Source: Nereocystis luetkeana
Taxonomy: Eukaryota; Sar; Phaeophyceae; Laminariales; Laminariaceae
Assembly: GCA_031213475.1 (NCBI GenBank)
Contig: JARUPZ010000002.1
Coordinates: 4,225,049 to 4,289,048 of the forward strand
Direction of reading: 5' to 3'
Length of the DNA: 64,000 nt
Position numbers and translations under genes: made by a program
The notes under the pieces: generated by a model
The model's database searches: none
The model's input: the letters and a program-made list of their open reading frames with translations, nothing else
Told to the model about the DNA's origin: nothing
Part shown: piece after piece, positions 34,791 through 47,419 of the stretch
Position numbering within the stretch: position 1 is the first letter of the stretch
Layout: each line of letters starts with the position of its first letter

Positions 34791-37700
34791 ATGCTGGGCT
34801 ACTTCAAGCGCACAGGGGATCAAGGGGGAACGTCAGAGGATGGCGGCTCGGCCCCCCCTAAGCGCGCACGCTCATCCCAGCAGGCGTTATCGAGCGCAGG
34901 GCATGGTTCGTCAAAAATGAACCCTCCACTAAAAGACCCTCTGACGATCGTGACGTGGAACGCGAACGGGCTCGGCGTTCGGATGGGCAAGAATTGGACG
35001 GAGTTCCAAGACTTTATGGGCAGCGTTATGCCTGACGTGTGCTGTATCCAGGAGGTGGGTGGGGCACGGTGGAGTACGTATAGACATTGGAGGGGTGGGG
35101 GGACGGGAGAGGGGGAGGGGAGAGGTCCTCTTCTGTGTGCATACAAATAGTAAGGATGGGAGACGGGAGGGAGTAGGGGGAGGGGGGTCCCTCTTCTGTG
35201 TCTGTGCCCCCAGCTGCCAGTTTATATTGTAGAGATAAAGCAACGGATGGCTTTGTTCATTTTTTTCTGACGAAAACCTACGACAATAGTAACAACTGCA
35301 GTTCGGCTTGTTTGTCACTGTCGCCGTACCATCCGATGTCTGCCTCTCGCCTTCTTTACTTTTGCAGCCGCTCGATGACCTACCAGGTATGATACCGTGT
35401 ACCCATGTGGTACACTACCGTAGTATGTCGGTATCATACGTGGGCGTGTGCCACTATGCACCTCGTACACCCCTACGGTGACACTTGCTGGTTGTCTGTG
35501 CCGGCACGTAGCCCCCTGCTTCGCGGTGCTCACCCTACAACAACAGGAGAAGACCTGTCGAAAGAGAAGAAAGAAACCGACCTCGTTCGTACGCTGGAAA
35601 TTTTGACACGCTCCTCAAAACCGAAAGCTCTCGAAACCGAAGACCTCATCAGCGAAGGGTTTTGACAAGCACAGGGCGTTCTTCGAAGCCTATTTTTTAT
35701 ATTTATTGATTCGGCTGCCGTGCCCCCTATCCCCTCCCACAGGTCCGGCTAGCGGCAGCGGGTTTTCCTAACTGCAAGAAGGACGAAGACAGGGGACGGA
35801 GGCGGGGACAGATGAAGGTGACCCCCTCTATTCTGGGCCACCGCGTTGAAGGGAGAACTTGTCCTCCTCAGCCGGCGCTATTTTTCTTCTGAGCTCGACC
35901 GTATTATGACGTCAATTGTACCAGTGGTGGTGGTGGTAGCAGTAGCATTAGTCGGAGTAGTGGTGGTAGTAGTAGCAGTAGTAGTAATGCCGGAGTATAG
36001 CACTCGCAAAGTCTTAAGTACAGCCCTAAGGACCGTTGAATTCGAACAGAGATGCGATCGTTTTTCAGCGGTCCTTTTCTCGACAACGGTAAGGACGCTT
36101 AAAGTCGAACATTATATTTTCGGAAGGCTCTAGACCGAATCTTTCCGAGAACACCTTGCTTGTTCGGTATTGGCAAGCTTCCCGCTCTGGCAAAATCGGG
36201 CGCTAAAAAAGCTTCTCGCCCCTGTGCGAATCGAACGCTCTTCACCGTAGTTGCTGTTTTTGTTGTTCTTGGTGCCGTTGTTTTTCTTCTCCTGATTTGT
36301 TTGTTTGTTTGTTTGTTTTCCTCGCGAGGCAGGAAGACACAACCGCGGATAGGAAGGATCTCGACCTGCTACGGAGGACGCTGACGCCACTTGCCAAGCG
36401 TCTGGGCTACCGTGTGGTCATGAGCCTTGCCAACTACAAGTACGCTGGGACGGCTGCCCTCATCAGGTGCTCTCTCGCCACACCACACAACACCACACCA
36501 CACCGCGCCACATCACACCATACCATACCATAACATACCATATCATACCATATCATACCATACCATATCATACCATACCGTACCATACCATGCTATGCCA
36601 TACCATACCATACCATACTATAACATACCATACCACACCACACCATACCATACCACACCATATCATACCATACCCTACCATACCATCCATACCACACCAC
36701 ACCACACCACACCACACCACACCACACCACACCAGACCAAACCACACCACACCGCACCGCACCGCACCACGCACAACACCATACCACACCACCAGCGAGG
36801 GTGGACCGAACCGTTTTTACCCGCCGTAAACCTAACCTTCCTCTTACCATAATCTCAGAGCCCTTTGTCCTCGGACCCCTTGACGTCAGAGCCCCTTCTA
36901 GTTTTATTCTCAGGCCTCTTGACCGTAGCGCTCCTTTTGTTTGTATTATCAGAACCCTTGATCTCACAGCCCCTGTTGATCTCAGAACCCTTTTTGTTTT
37001 TGTTTTCTTGGGCCCGTTTAGTCTCAGAGTCCCTTGACCTCTGAAGCCCCTTACGTCTTTTTCCCGCAGACGGAAATATGTTTCTAGTAATTTTCTGGGA
37101 AAAAACGGGGAAACTCCTTTACACTCGTGGAGTACAGACGGCGGAATGGACTCTTGTGTTTCTCCGCGCTCGCGGAAAGGCCTTGAACGCTCTGCCATAT
37201 TTTATCCTGCCGCCAAGACCTCCTTCGTCGATGGTCGATGATCTTCGTGTAGCCTGGCGTGTGGGTTTTCATCCTTCCCCCCCTCCCCCCGGCGCGCTAT
37301 TCCGTTGACACCTCCGCCTTGCCCTCCGAATCTGAATCCTGTTCCGAAATCGGTTTCGAATGGGATTTCGATTGCAACTTGTCCTCAGAATCTGAATCCT
37401 GATCCGAATTCGATTTCGGGTCCGGTTTCGAATTCAATTCCGATTTCAGTACCGCTTCCGATCTCAACCCCGATCCCGATCACGATCCCGATTCTGAGTT
37501 CGACCGCAATTCTGCCTCTGATTCTGATTCCGACTCCACCTCGTAATATTCCCACTTTTCCGATTACGATTCCGATTGTGACTCCGACTCCGCCTCCGAC
37601 GCCGAATCGACTCCGACTCCGACTTTTCGCTTTTTCGAAATCGAGTTCGATTTCGTTTCGATTCCGGAATTGTTTCCGATTCTGACTCCAACTCCGATTC

Positions 37701-39025
37701 CGCCTCCGATGCTCTGTTTGCCCCGATCCGATCAGGAACACGTGTCCGGCTGGCGGCGTCTTTTACAGCCTCACCCCAGGTCCGTCAACGATACCAACGA
37801 CCACGTATGATACGAGTCGGAGGTTGGTTGAGCACGCAAAACTTCAAGAAGAAAAACTGAAAAAAAGGGAAATATGTATGATATGATACCTACCTTAAGA
37901 GCGAAAAACAAACGCCGAAAAACTAAAACCGAACGCCAACACCAGTATCCAAAGGCAGGGGCGCTGCCCCGGAAAGGAGATGCCCTCACCTCACCCCGAC
38001 CCCCCCCCCCCCCCCTCTCCCCTCCTCTCCTCTCCCTCTCCCCATCCCTCCCAACCCACGTTTCCTTTCCTTCCCCCCGATCAAAATGAAACCGCGCTGT
38101 TTTGGGTTGGGGGGGTACGTGGTGAATTTGTGTTTTCGTGTGTCTGGGATTTTTTTGTTGTTGTTGTCGTTTTTTTTTTCGTTAGAGGGACTGTCGAAGG
38201 AGCATCATCGCGAAGGCCGCGTCATCGCCTTGGAGTACGCCTCCTTCACGCTCCTCGTGTTGTACGTGCCCAACAACGGTACCACCGCCGAGAGTTTCCG
38301 CCGCAGGTATCATGTGGGTATGGTACAGTGCACGGTATGGTGGGGAATGGTACACGGGACGGGTACCATACCGTACGGTACGGTACGGTACGGGAGTGGT
38401 ACGATATGGTACGGGAATTATACGTTACGGGTACGGGACAGGATGGCTACGATACGATATGGTACGGCACAAGTATTTTGCGGTACGGCACGAGTATGAT
38501 GTGGTACGGTGCGGTACGACTACGGTATGGCACGGCCGTACAGAAGTGTTGTATGGTAGGGTACGCTACGGTGTGGTACGGGGCGGGTATGGGTACCGTA
38601 CGGTATTGTAAAGTCCGCGCTTCGCCATAGACGGGTGGCGAGCAACCAGGCGGGGGGGGGGGGGGGGTTGTGACCGGCGTTTTGATTCGAAGGGTTTCCG
38701 ATTGGCACAGCGGGCGGGCCCTGTGCGTGCTGTCCTTTTTTTGGCGCGGAAATTCTCCATACGAGAGAGACGCCGCGGGAGGTGTATAGCCGGCAACGGC
38801 CATGGCCGAGAACCAACCGCCCTTTGCGCAGGTCTTTTTTTTCCGTGACGCTTGCATGAATTAAAAAATATTATAGTATTAGCTAGTTTACAATGGTACG
38901 GGATGATGTACCACAGCCCGTGGTATCTTTTTCGTACTTGCTGCGGTGCACGTATTATGTTCGCCTGTGTTTCGTTACCACGTGCTAGTTTTTTTCTTGG
39001 AAATGAGCTACGGTGAGAGCATCAC

Positions 39026-39058
<33 letters not shown>

Positions 39059-41913
39059 ACTAATGGGCAAGACCGTCGGCACAGCAGCGGTACCGGCTGA
39101 TCCACTCTGCTGTTGTTGTCGCTCGTGACACAGAGGATGAAAACAGACCGGGTGCCCCCCCCTCCCCCAACCCTCTATCCCCTTCCCCCTCCTCCCTCTC
39201 TTCCCTCCCTGCCTCCCTTCGCCTTGCCCTCTACCTCCTCCCCCCCCCCCCTCTCCCCTTTTCACCCTCTACTCTCTACCCCACCCTCCATCCTCCTCCT
39301 CTATCATCCATATCGCATTCCTTGTGCCTCCTGTCCCCTCCTCCCCAATACACACACGCCTGCTCGTGCTTGGAAACGGCCCGGTCCAGGCAGCAGTGGG
39401 ATGCCCACATGCGAGACTTTGTGAACGGGTACGACCGACCGCTGATAGTCAGCGGGGATCTGAACGTAGCTCACGGAGACGAGGACCTCACGCACCCGGC
39501 CTTTTTCAAGGTGGGCTAGCTGGACCTTGTTTTCGTGTACCAGGTACAATGGTTGTTGTTGTCGTGTTTTCCTTTTTTTTTTTCATTTTCATGTTTACAA
39601 CTACGTATTATTTCTTGCAAGTTTACTTCGAGCGTATGATACGCACCACCGGGCATGAAATTGTTCGTTCAGCGTTTTATTCTCTAGTCAAGCTTACAAG
39701 TAGAATTTACTGCACTCGTTACTTTTTTATATAGATCTTATGTGTGTGTCTATCTATCTATAGGCAGTGTCGTGCTTTTTCGTTGAAAATCGCATAGCTC
39801 CCCGTCGCCCGCCTCCCCGCATCCGACTATCCAAATTTCTAAACCGCACTATCCATCCCCCCCCCCCCCCCCCCCCCCCCCCCCGCCCCGCCATGCTCCG
39901 TTTCGAACGGTATGCGTGGTCAATGGTGAAATGATTAGGGCAAGCAACAAACGAGTCCACCCCGCCCCATCCCCTCCCCCCCCCCCGCCACGCCTCCCAA
40001 TGTATATCGCCCAAAACGCCGCCGCGGCCGCAGAGGATGTGCCCGGCGGCAAGCCCGCAGAACAGCGGACAGCCAGGCTGCACCCCTGCTGAGAGGGAAC
40101 GGCACTCTGAACTCCTCGCCTGCGGAGGCGGCCTTATCGACGCCTACAGGCACCTGCATCCCACCCCCGATAAGGACGCCGAGGGGGCAGGGGTTGGGGA
40201 GGCGGGAGCGGGGGCGGGGGCAGGGGCCGACGCGGAGGGGATGACGTGGAGAGGCACGGCGGGAACGGAGGTTGCCGCGATGGGAAGGTTTTATGGCAAG
40301 GTGGGAGGCGGGAGCTGGAGGGGGTGGCGGGGGGCGGGGGTAACCTCGGTGTCATGCATGGCCGTAGTCGTATGACGATAGACCCTCGTATCCCCACATT
40401 GCCTGGACGGAGCACGTCGGGTTTTCGCTGACCAGGCAGACGTCGCTAGCGCCAAGCGCGAAGTGCCGTGAGGTGCTGGGCGAGTCGCATGAAGGGTAAG
40501 CCGCGGCATCCTACCAAGAACCGCTTGTAAGGCGGGCTTTCTTGCTTATGGATGAAACCGTCGAATTCATTTATTCGTTTTCCGGTGTGGCCACTTCCAG
40601 AGACAGCAATAGGGCTACTGTAGCATATAACTGCCTCGTGGGTGCCTTATCATAAACACTGCGTGACACAATCATTCCCCTTTTGCGGAGAAAGGGTTTT
40701 CCACTGAGCACAAAATTATTTACCTCCACCGCCGGTTGCGGTGGCCGCCAAAACAAAATAAAAAAGACGGTATGTACCCTCGTTTGTCTAGCTCACGCAG
40801 TGAGCGGCATGTTTTACAGTGTCGCTGCCAACCGACGCCAGCCCAACCTATGTAGTACATATGCGTATGTATATGGGGGGGGTAGGAGTCGTGCAATTTC
40901 CGTTTTGTTTCTTCCTCCGGGGCGGGAGGAGAGGGGGTTTCCACGATGGGGGAGGTTTTCTAGCCCGGTAGGAGGCTTAAAATAGGGCGGGGAGGGTGTG
41001 TTTGGGGGGGAGGAGCGGCGGTTGGGGAGTGTCTCGGTTCTTTTTTACGCGATACACACGGGGGGTACAGGGTTTCCTATACGAGGAGGCTCAGTGGTAA
41101 GGTCGGAGGCGGGGACAAAAAAAAGCGGGGGGGGCACCGGCGACAATCGGGGGGGGGGGATTGTGGATGATCACTGCGTATGGATAGATGTTTTCCTTTA
41201 TTTCGACAAGGTGAAGAGTAGCTCGGGGGACACCACTGTGATGAAATTTGAAGAGTAAGGGGCGTGGGGAACGGGGGGGCGTGTACTTATTTGTTGCTTG
41301 CCCTAGTCATTTGACCATTGCCTGCCCATCCCTTTCGAGATGGAGCACCGGGGGGGGGGCGCGGGAGGGGATGGAGGATGGTAGATGATAGTAATGGGTG
41401 ATGGGGCGTTGGGCAATCGTTTGACGGATGGTGAAGGAAGAGTGTCGTCGCAGCGCAGTCGCTCGATCCTTCACGCCGCACGCGCGTGTGTGCTGTGGAC
41501 GCCTGGCTGAACGAAGCGCTCCAACACTTTCGGCATATCTTGCTGCCCCTGCTGGCGTAGGAACAATCTATCGTGACCAACCATGGACGTGCCCGCTATA
41601 CCCACTACTCCTGTCGTGACATTTTATGTATACCCCCGTCTTCACGCCCCCCCCCCTCCCCGTCCCATCTCCAACCCCCCCCCCCCTTCCCCCCCCAATA
41701 CATCGCTCAAAGGGCATGCGCATCGACTACTTCCTCTTGTCCGAGGCCCTCGTGGGCCAGGCGACTGAGGTCAAGGTATTTGGCGAAGGGGCTGATCGCG
41801 AGGGGTTCCTAGGGTCGGATCACTCCCCCGTCATGCTCACGCTGACTGATATCGATCCAGTAAGGGAGGGGGAGGAAAAGAAGGAGGAGGAGGCATCAAA
41901 AGTTCCAAAATGA
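34791..41913 (+). CDS. AP endonuclease, ExoIII/APE1 (class II) family
   Basis: Eight exons with matching phases: 34791-35054, 35743-35817, 36333-36466, 37736-37779, 38186-38306, 39390-39510, 40061-40300, 41713-41913 (TGA). They join to 1200 nt, 399 aa. The start ATG opens MLGYFKRTGD and a basic, possibly nuclear N-tail (PPKRAR). The catalytic fold follows in order: WNANG (Asn57), CCIQE (Glu88, metal), NYKYAG, REGRVIALEY, SGDLNVAH (Asp236, Asn238), RIDYFLLS (Asp338) and GSDHSP (Asp369, His370). These are the residues that cut DNA 5' of abasic sites in base-excision repair. Residues around 285-310 form an Ala/Gly-rich insert, and the C-tail is Lys/Glu-rich. Length fits APE1-type enzymes and lacks the zinc-finger tail typical of APE2. 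Introns 3 and 5 are filled with short-period satellites. Confidence 0.92.
36480..36795. repeat. CCATA/CCACA pentamer satellite in AP endonuclease intron 3
   Basis: Degenerate pentamers ACCAT, ATCAT and ACCAC start 13 bases after the donor of exon 36333-36466. Confidence 0.95.
37315..37715. repeat. TCCGAT-like hexamer satellite in AP endonuclease intron 3
   Basis: Degenerate GATTCC/GACTCC/AATCCT hexamers end just before the 44-nt micro-exon at 37736. Confidence 0.9.
38330..38610. repeat. GGTAC pentamer satellite in AP endonuclease intron 5
   Basis: Degenerate GGTAC/GGTAT units start about 20 bases after the donor of exon 38186-38306. Confidence 0.92.
39019..39059. repeat. (ATC)n microsatellite
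   Basis: About 13 ATC units in AP endonuclease intron 5. Confidence 0.95.
40340..40865 (+). repeat. R3 modules B and C
   Basis: Module B from CATGCATGGCCGTAGTCG to about 40575, then module C to 40865 (AGTGAGCGGCATGTTTTACA, CGACGCCAGCCCAACC). The same B-C order recurs in reverse at 61260-61815. A module A copy in reverse lies at 39895-39955. Starts inside the AP endonuclease intron 40301-41712. Confidence 0.8.
41285..41355 (+). repeat. R3 module A, partial
   Basis: TTGTTGCTTGCCCTAGTCAT then TTTCGAGATGGAGCACCG and a G run. Confidence 0.7.
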
Positions 41914-42062
41914 CCGAAATCTCGGCACATAGGTCTGGGGGGCGGGGGGGGGGGGCAGGGCAGACTCAAGCTGTAGCTAGCGGCGGGGGTGCAGTGAGGA
42001 CCACATGCAGACGTGGATTATAAGGAGGAGGAGAAGGCGGAAGAGGCGGGAGGGGGGGGGGG

Positions 42063-42440
42063 GTATTATTTTGTTGCTTGCCTTAATCATTCGGCCATTG
42101 ACCACGATTCCCTTTGGAGACGGAGCACCGTTCCTACTCATGATAGAGACGCCTGCAACATTGGTAGCTAGCGGGGAGGGGGTTGTGCCCGATCTCATGC
42201 ATGGCCGTAGTCGTATGACCATAGACCCTCGCATCCCTACAATGCCAGGACGGATCACGTTGGGTGTTCACCGACCACGCAGACTTTGATTGCACCAAGC
42301 GCGAAGCGCCGTGAGGTGTCCGACGAGTCGCGTGAAGGGTGAGCTGCATCCTACTACGAGTCGCTTATGAGGCGGACTTGCATATGGATGACAGCTTCAA
42401 TGAGTTCATTTAATGCCCGGGGGGGGGGGGGGGGGGGGGC
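42063..42440 (+). repeat. R3 modules A and B joined
   Basis: Module A from 42071 runs straight into module B at 42190 and ends at poly-G near 42420. This copy shows the A-B order most clearly. Confidence 0.8.
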
Positions 42441-43101
42441 TCGGGGGAAAGTAGTTCTAGACGAGCAGGGGCAGTGGGAGGAGTAGGAGGGTTCGGAAGA
42501 GGAGGAGGAGGACGAGGAGGAGGGCGTGAAATAAGGTAGGGGACGTATTCAGGCTAGCTTGGGGGGCGCGGGGGGGGAGGCAGGACGAGGGGGGGGGGGG
42601 GCAGGGTCGGAGGGGGGAGGGGGGGGGGGCGCAGTGCGACAATGAGAGGGGTAGGGGGGGGGGGGGGGGGATTTTGGGGCTGGGCAGGTGGGAGGTGGTG
42701 GGAATGGAGATGGAGAGTTTGCTAGCATTGGCAGTAGGCCACTCTGTCCCCCCATTATGGATTACATATTACCAGTAGTATACAAGCTGTCCCTATATTT
42801 AGGCGGTAGATAGCAAGGGCATGTTTACGTGTTCACTAGGTTAGCTTGGCAGGTACGTGGCTACTCAGCGGCCGGGTGTACTTCCGGAGAGCTCCAGGCA
42901 AGTCACGTTCCCGTCGGGTACATAAAATAGGTAATTTTCCTCGGATTGTACTATTAATAATAATAAACGTACTCACTACCCGGTTGGGTACATTTTGTGA
43001 TATCGTATTATACGAGTAGTACTATGATGAAGACTAGCCGACTTCCCGAGTAGAGCACCCCAGCCTCGAAGTCCGTGCTGTGTATTACAGTCGAGCATAG
43101 T

Positions 43102-43103
<2 letters not shown>

Positions 43104-43151
<48 letters not shown>
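43104..43151. repeat. (GTT)n microsatellite
   Basis: About 16 GTT units. Confidence 0.96.
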
Positions 43152-43152
<1 letters not shown>

Positions 43153-43749
43153 CTCACATTAACTCACAATTCAATGCAGTCCGTGGTCGCAGGACAGACT
43201 CCAATAACTCTGGAGTGGAAGAAATATCTCAGTAAAAAACAGAGGCAAGAACAAAAAACAAGCATACGCACTCCACCACTGCGGACACCAGGGAAGCAAA
43301 AAGGAGACTATTAATAGCAGACAAAAAAACTAAAAAAGAAGATGAAGCTAAGCAAAAAAAAAGAAAACAAAACATAGGGACCGGTAGCGTTGTCAATACC
43401 CGCTTGGGCACGTACCCGGGTACTCTCGAATGATATACGCAACAAGTATATACATACCCACGGTATAAATCGGGTATACCCTCAATTAGTGTTCCAGGTA
43501 TACGCCTGGATTGGTTTTCCGAAACACGAGAACGAGAAAGAAAGGGGACCACAAAGAAGACATTTAACTGGCTGTAGAGCCGCGATATAACAATATTTTT
43601 ACAGTATGCCTACACCAGAAGCAACCCCGGTGGCTTGGTAGGTGGTCCGCGCGTGCCTACTCGAGATATGTTTCGTGGGTTCGAGTATCACCGAGTGCAT
43701 ATATATTCGCGAGGGACTTTTTCTTGCATAAAAAAAATAGTAGTAGCGG

Positions 43750-43905
43750 GAAAAGTGCGAGAGCGTGAGTCGGCGACTTTCGATGAAAATCGACGAGCAG
43801 TGGCAATGCTGAACCCAATGCCCGATAAAAATGAAAATGAAGGCACGCACCGGGGGGGAGAAGGGACGACGCCTTTTTGCCCCCGGCTTGATGCCCACAA
43901 GATCG
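43750..43905 (+). repeat. R4 repeat, variant
   Basis: AATGCTGAACCCAATGCC, GATAAAAATGAA and GAAGGCACGCACCGGGGG. Confidence 0.65.
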
Positions 43906-44981
43906 CCGAGGGTTGAACCTCCTACGAGTAAAAGCACAGTGCAAAAAATGAAAAAAAAAAAATGCTGCCGTCGAGTACCACCTCCGAAACAATATCATCC
44001 GCAGCAGTTCACAGTCTACTATACTCTCAAACTCTCATTTTTCCTGCGTACTGGTATACTCAATTGAATGCGCACTGCCAAGGTGGGCCCAATTGTCGTA
44101 CGTACCTGCTGTGAAATCCTCGTCGGGTTGCAACATGAATCATAATGTCGTTGTAGAACACCACAGCGAGACGCTTTGCTGTGCTGTCCCCTAGCCCCCT
44201 ATACTGTAGGCATCAAACCTTGACACGTGCGTGTATGGCGATCGCGGTGGTCGGTGTTATTTTTGTCCCCGAAAGGGCGAGTGAAAACGCTGGAGTTACG
44301 GTATAGAGGTTGGGAACTGCCACAATCTGAACAGAAACTGCTAGTAATAGTGACAGTCAAAGCCTACTGCTGTAGCTATGTTTTTTTTACAGTACCAGAC
44401 CTCCCCGTGTCTTACCTACCACGCCTCGAAAAATAGGGGTGGGGGGGTGTTGACATTTCGCACGTTATTTACAGGCCGCAACCACCATAGGGAAAGGTGT
44501 GCTGTGGTGCTTGCGTCTTGAAATCTTATCTTTTACAGGCGGCCACGCTTAGGGCTTAGGGGTCGTCTGGAAATACATGGGGCACATACACGTGTATTAG
44601 GTTCTGAGCTTCTGATTTGGGGGGGGGGGGGGGGGGGGATTTCGACCAGACGAGATCGGACTCACAAGGAAGCCAAATTATAGGTAAAACTTGGGGAGTA
44701 TCCCGCGTTTCCTCGCCATGAAACAAGGGATATTCCCAGAATGTTCTGAATCTACTGCTGTAGACCTACTTTATACATGGAATACATTCGCACACGGAGG
44801 TTTCAAGTAGACGGCTGAGTGATGAGCGATCCGTTGAGAAAATAATCTTGGGGGGGCATCGTCGGGCCAAAAAATGCTTGTAGTACAAGAGAATCTTACC
44901 TTCGTATCGCCGAGCAGCAACCGCAACTACTCTCGTTAAAACAGTTGATACTTGGCCTATATCCGACGCCCACCACTAGAC

Positions 44982-45074
44982 TCTTTCAGAGCGGCAGTCC
45001 CCTATGGGGCACAAACCGCTCAAATTCTCAGTAGTTTGTCCCCAAAACGGGACTGCGGTGCTGAAAAGGTTTAA
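44982..45074. mobile_element. R2 hairpin element
   Basis: CGGCAGTCCCCTATGGGGCA against TTTGTCCCCAAAACGGGACT. Confidence 0.78.
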
Positions 45075-45120
45075 TGATCTTTCCATGGTGGATCACACTG
45101 GGCAGTAAGATCAAACATTA

Positions 45121-45229
45121 TTACGGGGGACCATATAGTTGATAGGACCTATGGTATACATAAAAAACTCAAATATTTAAGCCATTTTTACCAACAATAT
45201 TGGGTCCTATTAACTATGGTCCCCCGTAA
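45121..45229. mobile_element. R1 MITE, near-consensus
   Basis: TTACGGGGGACCATAT ... CTATGGTCCCCCGTAA with TA on both sides; best example of the target duplication. Confidence 0.88.
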
Positions 45230-47066
45230 TAGTTGCCTGATCTGTACGTGTACAGGTAGCTCATTGCGTCGCGGAAGCGGTCTAATCTGCACGATCTATT
45301 GTAGTACTACATCGCACATACATACCTGGTACCAGGTTGGCTCTGCCTCCTCGTACAACCGCACATTAGGATGGGTGATCTATCATACTGCTGCTGCTGA
45401 AAAACCAAGAACTGCTCCACCTGCGAGAAAGTTGACCCTCCTGGCGAATAACCGCGGTACTTATATACGTGTACAGCTGTAGATGTATCCCGCGTGGTCA
45501 CCAGTTGTTGACAGCAACGCAGGGCTCTAGACATTGATCCGTGGGGAATCACCGAGCGAGGTCGTCGAGGTATGTTGTATCCAGCTGACGGTGCAATGGC
45601 CGCTAATATTGCAGAATTATATTTTCATGGAATTACTGACTGTTGTTGTGGCAACACAAAACCACACCGATTCATCAGCAATGATGCATTGCCCCTGCCT
45701 CCGTGGGTGTAGCGGGGCCCGCCGTGCGGAAGACTTACTCCTCCCCATTTCCCGGTGTACCAACACAACAGGAAACAACAAAAACAAAAAACCGACAACC
45801 ATAAAAAACAACAAACAAAACTCAACAATACGATCGAACGAGGGGGAGCAAAAACAAAAACGCTCGAACGAGCGCACGGGCTGAGTCTTGACTTGACTTG
45901 ACATCGTGTCCACACCGCCACGACAAAACGGTCGAAAAAGCGACCCAGTGCCAAGAAACCTCCTTCATATCATAGTATCAGTAAGAACAGCACATTTGAC
46001 TACGTACCACTACTATCAAATACTACTTGCAAACAAACTACGTCGCAAACTTGAGCTATGCTCGCCTACACTCCCCCCCCCAAGGTATTTCTCTCTCGGT
46101 GCGACTCACTCGCACCGTCAAGCTCGTTATAAAAGAAGTGGTAACCAGCCCCACGCGCACAAAGATTTATCGACCCAAGGTCAACCAACCAATCAACTAA
46201 TGCGCCCATCAACGAATCAACCAATCAAAAACCTTCAAATGAACGCTCGATCGCTCTCGTCCCGTCCCGTCCCGTCCGTCTGCCAAAAGCTGTCGTAACC
46301 CCCCCCCCCCCCCCGAATTACTCCGCTGCCGGTTCTAATACCGCACGCCTGATTCGCATCGAACGCACACAACACAGATCACCGCAGCTGAATCTGCATG
46401 AAACACACGCCCTCTCGGATAGAAACCCCGCAAGATTCCGCAAGATTCCTCTTGTCCGTTGAAATAAAGACGAAAAATGGCCCCCATTCCGTGCTGTCAC
46501 AAAAGAAGCCAACAAAACATCGCCTCACCACCCCCACCTTCCATCTCACCGCATCAACAGCAGGAAATACAGGTCGACCCGATACAGATCAAATCATGAT
46601 CCGCTCTCGGATCCCAACGTGCCCGCGCGCTAGACGTCGTCGCCCAAGGTGCCCCCATCGAGCTCTCAAGCGACTGCTACGACCTGAAAAATCTTGGAAA
46701 AAAAAATTTTCCCGCAAAAAAAAACAAATGCGCTCGTTCTTTTGCATCTTTCCTGCCGATTCATGGGTGACTCGATCAACCTCTCTTTTACTTGAAAGAA
46801 TGAATGAAACAAGAAACGGGCGGTGCATGAAACCGTCGGTAATCCGTCCGCCCGCGACTACCTCTCTCGCCAGGCGTGCTCCATTTTGCCCGCCTCGAAA
46901 AACCATCGAACCGACGTCACCACTCTTACTGAGATATAAAAAACGACACCAAAACGAGGGAACAGGCTAAACCTAAGGCAAAAAAAGCAAAAGGGCAACG
47001 TGTCGCCTGTTTTTGTCTGGAGATTTTGTCGCCACCTGCTATTAATACTGTAGCCCTTTAATAACT

Positions 47067-47069
<3 letters not shown>

Positions 47070-47106
<37 letters not shown>

Positions 47107-47122
47107 ACCCCCCCCCCCCCCC
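47070..47122. repeat. Poly-C tract, ~50 bases
   Basis: A single A interrupts an otherwise pure C run. Confidence 0.95.
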
Positions 47123-47419
47123 GTCTCCATCGCTGCTCCGGTTTGGTGCGTTTTCTGCGTTCCTTCCTTCCCCTTTCCCTTCAAAAAAAGAACGCCTCAT
47201 TAATTGCCGTTAGTCAGCGCGCATACATTTTATGCCTTTCCCCACGCTACCAATACTTATCGTCTCAGGGCGGTGTGTGTCTGTGTTCAAGTTTGTCAGG
47301 AGGGGGAGGGGTTTTCCTACGCACACACGAAGGAGGCGTTGCGGCCCGGTCACTACTACTTATACTATAAAATACCCAAATTTTTTCCGTTACACATTTT
47401 TTCGACACGGTTACCGCGA

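Larger units (their letters stand above)
41914..47419. other. Intergenic stretch between AP endonuclease and transaldolase ends
   Basis: The two genes converge here. Contains R3 (42071-42420), G-rich DNA (42418-42680), (GTT)n at 43104-43151, R4 (43800-43900), R2 (44982-45074), R1 (45121-45229) and poly-C (47070-47122). The part just above 47420 is probably transaldolase 3' UTR. ORFs at 46398-46970 (+) and 46589-46906 (-) overlap and show no recognisable domain. Confidence 0.45.

Noticed and set aside
36427..36852. His-Thr-Ile-Pro-Tyr repeat ORFs
   Set aside because: Translation of the CCATA satellite inside AP endonuclease intron 3.
46398..46970. 190-codon plus ORF
   Set aside because: Overlaps an open minus frame, lies in the likely 3' UTR of the transaldolase and shows no domain.
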